DNA of 64,000 nucleotides. It comes from Synaphobranchus kaupii. Taxonomy: Eukaryota; Chordata; Actinopteri; Anguilliformes; Synaphobranchidae. Made by a program: the position numbers and the translations under genes. Of this stretch, positions 60,031-64,000 are shown one piece after another. The notes below the pieces were generated by a model. The model saw only the letters and a list, made by a program, of their open reading frames with translations. It ran no database searches and was not told the origin of the DNA. The stretch covers positions 64,728,849 through 64,792,848 of the forward strand of contig CM056383.1 in assembly GCA_029718625.1 (NCBI GenBank), in the 5' to 3' direction. Every line of letters starts with the position of its first letter. Positions within the stretch are counted from its first letter, which is position 1.

Positions 60031-60438
60031 ATTATTTTATTTAAATATTATATATAAATTAGCATTATGCAAGCATTCAGTGTGGCAGCTGTCAATAAAT
60101 AAACACATGAAATAAAACAACAGATTTGTCTCATTAGTGGGATTAGTAAGGTTTTGAATAAGGTATTGTGGTGGTACCACCATTAAGAAACTCTGCATTG
60201 TATTGATATTTTCAATGAGTACACACACACAAATGTTTATAATTAATTAAGCATCATAAAGCCTAAAAGCCAAAATATGTTTCTACCAGACACAACACCA
60301 AGGAACGTTCCTGTCACTGTTCCATACAATACAATAAAACTGAATCATTATTCTTTGAATAAACATCCATTAAATGAACACAGAAGAAGTGGGTATATAA
60401 GAGCAATTAGCAAGTAGGGCTGGCAAGCAATCCAATGA

Positions 60439-60460
60439 GTGTGTGTGTGTGTGTGTGTGT
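60439..60460 (+). repeat. (GT)n microsatellite
   Basis: About 11 GT units ending at the TA before the Tc1-like element. Confidence 0.9.
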
Positions 60461-60668
60461 GTACAGTGCCCACCAGAATTATTGGCAACCTCAATTAATA
60501 TGAGCAAAAAGAGCTGGATTATTTTCAGTTTATTGTTTATCACATTTGCTCAGAAAAATAGAAAATCATGTATTTTAAATTGTGATACCATTGATCAGAG
60601 GAAAAACAAATATTTGATGCAGAAGAAGATGTGTGGCATCCCTGTATTTGCCAAGATAACAACACTGA

Positions 60669-61778
60669 GGGCCGGATTTACTCGGGGAAACAGTCGCAAC
60701 GCAAAACATTCGCTATATTACGGCTCTGTTGCGGCCGCAGACACATCAATGACCGATTTGATATAACTGGCCCTAATTACGCAATCAAAGAAATGAAACA
60801 TTCGCAATTTTTGCGGGAGGAGACATCGATAACAACGACCCATCCAGATTACAAGGCGCTAATAAATGGACATGGAGGAACCAGGCACAAGTTGCAAGAT
60901 AACCATAAGAAAAATAAAACTTAAATTTACGAGGTACACAACGCTGCATTGCAGCATATACAACACCAACGGAGAGGAGAACATATTGGAATGACATCGC
61001 ATACAAAATCAATTTATGAACAGTAGAGGACGCAAAGAAAAGATTTTACAACATAATGCGGGAAAATGACACAGGTGGTGGTCCAACTAAGGAAAGAATA
61101 TTAACACAGATAGAATAACTGTACAACTGTATTCACAATTAATTATACTGACCGCACAAGCACAATTGTGTACATTGTTTAAATTCAGACGTGCGTTTTT
61201 GTACTTCTGGCTGATTACTGCAATAGAAGTCTTGCGTACTTTCGATAAAACAAATAGGCTATAATTTCATATTATATCTGAAAATAAATGAGAAGTGATT
61301 AGTAGCATGTGTGAAACATTTAAAATTGTGTCTCCTTTCGAGTGCTATACATTGGAGGATTAATTTGTTCTGCTGATGATGTGTGTGTATACAGCCCGAC
61401 ACCTTTCTCCAGCATCTGAGCTGTAGGCTATATCAACCTGTAGCTCATATCAATTACCGCCTGCTTTCCGGAGATATAAAAATTCCCACGCAAAGAGCAG
61501 AGTCGCAATTACTTTAGCAAATCAGACGGAATACTTCATTAGCCCAGTTTGCTTAATCTCCACCTTGTTTTAGCGCGTTCACTCCAGGTATACATATGCA
61601 TGAACACATTTAACAGCGCATCAAAAGGAAAGTTGCAGAGTGACGTAATACCCGCAAATTACATCCTAATAACCATTTTGACCCATTGCGACCTTTGGTA
61701 AATCCGACAATATTGTGGCCTTGTAGCGACTGCTTTAGCGTCGGAAAAGCAGCCGCAATCCTTTAGTAAATCTGGCCC
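60669..61778. mobile_element. PIF/Harbinger-like MITE nested in the Tc1 copy
   Basis: Ends GGGCCGGATTTACTC and, inverted, GGGCCAGATTTACTAAAGG. A 3-bp TGA duplication lies on both sides (60666-60668 and 61779-61781). The subterminal DNA is rich in GTCGCAACGC-like words. About 1.1 kb; open frames inside lack a recognisable domain. Confidence 0.75.
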
Positions 61779-61884
61779 TGAGTCTTCTCCTGTAATATTT
61801 GTTGAGGTTGGAAAACACATAGCAAGAGATCTGAGACCATGTCTCCGGATATAATTTCTCGAGATCCTTCAGAGTCCTTGGTCC

Positions 61885-62136
61885 TCACTTCATTTCACCC
61901 GTCAGATATTCAATGGGGTTCAGGTCAGGGGACTGGAACAGCCATTGCAAAACCTTGATTATGTGGTCAGTGAACCATGATTTTGAGGTACACTTTGGAT
62001 CTTTGTCCTGCTGGAAGATCCTACCGCAGCCCACGTTTAGCCTGCTGGCAGAGGCAGAGGCATGTATCCTAGCAGGGTTCCCAGGGAATTTGGAGGGAAA
62101 AAACAGCCGCACAACATCACAGATCCACCACCACAC
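61885..62136 (-). pseudogene. Tc1-like transposase C-terminal remnant
   Basis: The minus frame includes RIFQQDKDPKCTSKSWFTDH and IIKVLQWLFQSPDLNPIEYL. These match the second Asp region and the SPDLNPIE motif with the final Glu of the DDE catalytic triad of Tc1 transposases. The first catalytic Asp region and the N-terminal DNA-binding domain are missing or scrambled, so it cannot be active. Confidence 0.88.
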
Positions 62137-62247
62137 TTCACAGTGGGGATAAAGATCTTTTCTGCATAACTAGGCCTCTTCTTATGTCAAACCCACCTTA
62201 GGTATGTATTGCCCAAAAGCTCAATTTCCCTCTCCAGTTGCCTTTAA

Positions 62248-63491
62248 AGGGTAACAAAGCACGCTGGTTTAGCTAGACCCCGACCCCTTTTGAAATTCGA
62301 AAAATGCCAAAATCTGGGCGTGATAAAGTAATAATATAGGGGCTGAGCTCCAGGTATCAAACCACGCCCCAGCAATTTTTTTCACTAGTAGCCAAAAGCT
62401 CATTTCTGGTCTGGACAGCATTCACAGTGGCTGCTTTGTTCCACTCTCTCTCTCTCTCACTACCTCTCTCACTCACACACAAACAAACATGCTAGCTCAA
62501 GCTGCTGCCGAGCCCCAAGTAGTCGAGGCAGAAGCAATGGTGGAGAATGAGAGGATGGGAAATGTTTTCGAGTGGTAGGCGGCGGCAGGCACGCATAGCC
62601 TCGTTTGGGCTTATAATGAAGCGGCCAGCAAGCAAGAAATCATACGCTGTACAAATAGTTACCCATGCCATGTGGGCTACTCATTTTACACAGGCTGTAG
62701 GCAATCACACTAACGTTACCTGCAAGATATCAATAATATTGGTTTCCATTTCAACGGGTGCACATGTGGTGACTGCACTGAACTCTCTCCAAGACAGAAT
62801 GTCTGTTGTAGGGACGCCGCAAAGGTAAATGTGTAGCATGCATATAATACAACTCCTGGCTCAACTATGCTTTACATATTTATTTTTAATAAAGTATATA
62901 TATATATATATATATATATACTGTATATATTTATTTTTATTTATTTATTTATTTTAAATAAACTAGCTAGCTACTTGCTAAGCTAGACTGAACAACAAAC
63001 TATCTAAAAACAAGGGACTATCAAGCTAACTAAAATATACCAAAAATAGCTTACTATACTAGGCTACTAGAGCATTCAAAAAAGCTAAACTGTAAGCTAG
63101 CTATATCGCTCTCTCACCTATGTCCTCTCTGTCCATGCAGATCAACCACCGAACTATATAGAAAACGGTGAGATCAACCACTGAGATTTACTTTTATAGT
63201 TGGGACATAGCCCACCCTTGCTCCTAACTTCAGGGCGTAGTTGTACAGGTTTAGATTTTGTCACCGGGAGGACCACTTCACCTGGATGAAGTTTCTGGCC
63301 AATGACAAACTGGACGTGCGGTTCCTAACATTTTACCACTAGAGACATTTTTGAGCCTTTGGGTTTATGCTGTTTTGTGCTGCCTGCAGTAAAATATCAA
63401 GATTTGGACCAGGATCAATCAGTAACACTTAGAAAAAAACAAATGTATCAGTTCTCATCTAAAATAAGTGATTTTAGTGCTTTGTTACCCT
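62248..63491. mobile_element. TTAA-flanked element nested in the Tc1 copy
   Basis: TTAA at 62244-62247 and 63492-63495. Perfect 15-bp inverted ends AGGGTAACAAAGCAC. About 1.24 kb. It contains (CT)n, an AT microsatellite (62897-62922) and a GCTAGCT-rich stretch. An open frame at 62547-62828 is not recognised. The ends resemble the AGGGTAACTACAC ends of the element at 31541. Confidence 0.85.
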
Positions 63492-63700
63492 TTAACTTCT
63501 AAATTATTGCCCTAATGGTGGAAATGGGTTGTTTCAGACAAAAAGCTATTTTTCTATAGCCATTGCCTGATTTATGAAGGTCAACAACCTTTCGTCTCAT
63601 TTAATTTGTGTGTTCTCTGATCTTCCCCATGTTGATGGATGACTAAGGGGGTTTGGCATGTGTGTCTCCTCATATTTATACCCCAGTGAAACAGGAAGTT

Positions 63701-64000
63701 AAGAATGCCAGTTGTATGTGGTTAAATGGAAAAGTCTATGGTAATTTAATATTTTTATTTCTATAAGCACTACTCCTCTTGTAACCATTTTGAAAATCAT
63801 GTTTTTTTTTTTTCATTTATGTCTACTTCATGCCTCAGAGCTTTAAAAATAGAGGGCAAGAGTGGTGACAGTATCACTTTTTCATTGGGCAACAACCCAG
63901 CCAAGTGTTTATTAAACTTTGATTAACCTCATCCCCTGTCTGATGTATTAATAGATACTGCACTTTGAAATTGTGCTGAGCATTTGTGCAAGTACAAATC
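63701..64000. other. Right-edge DNA, possibly the end of the Tc1 copy
   Basis: AT-rich. Contains a T-rich stretch near 63803 and an AAAGTGATACTG-like phrase, but no clear terminal inverted repeat. Confidence 0.3.

Larger units (their letters stand above)
60463..63700 (-). mobile_element. Tc1-like transposon, broken by two nested elements
   Basis: The left end is CAGTGCCCACCAGAATTATT after TA. The terminal region runs to AAGATAACAACACTGA (60668) and resumes at GAGTCTTCTCCTGTAATATT (61780). It then covers the transposase remnant to 62243, resumes at 63496 (ACTTCTAAATTATTGCCCTA) and continues to about 63700. The right terminus was not found. Removing the inserts restores one collinear element. 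Confidence 0.8.

Noticed and set aside
61913..62152. + strand 79-codon frame
   Set aside because: Shadow of the minus-strand Tc1 transposase remnant.

Overview
The window looks like a stretch of teleost fish nuclear genome. It is AT-rich with long introns and many microsatellites. It is packed with fish-type interspersed repeats: Tc1/mariner elements ending in CAGTG, TTAA-flanked MITEs, GGGCC-ended MITEs, tRNA-headed SINEs, and a SINE tail reading CGTCGCTTTGGATAAAAGCG. I cannot fix the species from the sequence. All gene models here were read by eye from splice sites and remembered family features; no search was run.

One intact protein-coding gene is present: tdrd3 (Tudor domain-containing protein 3), on the + strand, 13 coding exons from 25344 to 47156. 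Every junction is GT-AG and every phase matches, giving one 908-codon reading frame. In order it encodes the DUF1767/OB-fold region that binds topoisomerase III-beta, a UBA domain, an RG-rich acidic linker, a long disordered exon, the Tudor domain and the C-terminal exon-junction-complex-binding motif. The long exon carries an in-frame 39-bp minisatellite (13-residue units) that adds about 145 residues. A 32-bp tandem repeat lies directly against the acceptor of the first Tudor-only exon and repeats a branch-point-like motif.

Downstream on the - strand (about 54600-57530) is a decayed protocadherin. Ectodomain pieces with DxNDN-type calcium motifs, a transmembrane segment and a basic cytoplasmic start are still readable, but with stops, frameshifts, a deletion and a 12-bp-TSD SINE insertion. 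In human, TDRD3 also lies near protocadherin genes on chromosome 13q21, so this is probably a syntenic paralogue that has died.

Layout. 1-25 kb: no gene I can support; transposon remnants, an inverted-repeat element (3970-6024), a clean solo LTR with TSD (10220-10555), two related retroelement leader copies in opposite orientation (7.7-8.3 and 10.75-11.35 kb), an 0.88-kb direct duplication (14317-15206 and 18737-19614), a GGGCC-ended element (19.67-21.13 kb) and a perfect 15-bp minisatellite (21.92-22.28 kb). 25.3-47.2 kb: tdrd3, its introns loaded with MITEs. 47.2-54.6 kb: 3' UTR, then sparse intergenic DNA. 54.6-57.5 kb: protocadherin pseudogene. 57.5-64 kb: intergenic, ending in a Tc1-like element (from 60463) broken by a Harbinger-like MITE and a TTAA element.

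No complete new system is evident. The most interesting signals are the coding minisatellite in tdrd3, the branch-point array, the dead protocadherin, and a roughly 150-bp module shared by Tc1-like elements with different termini.
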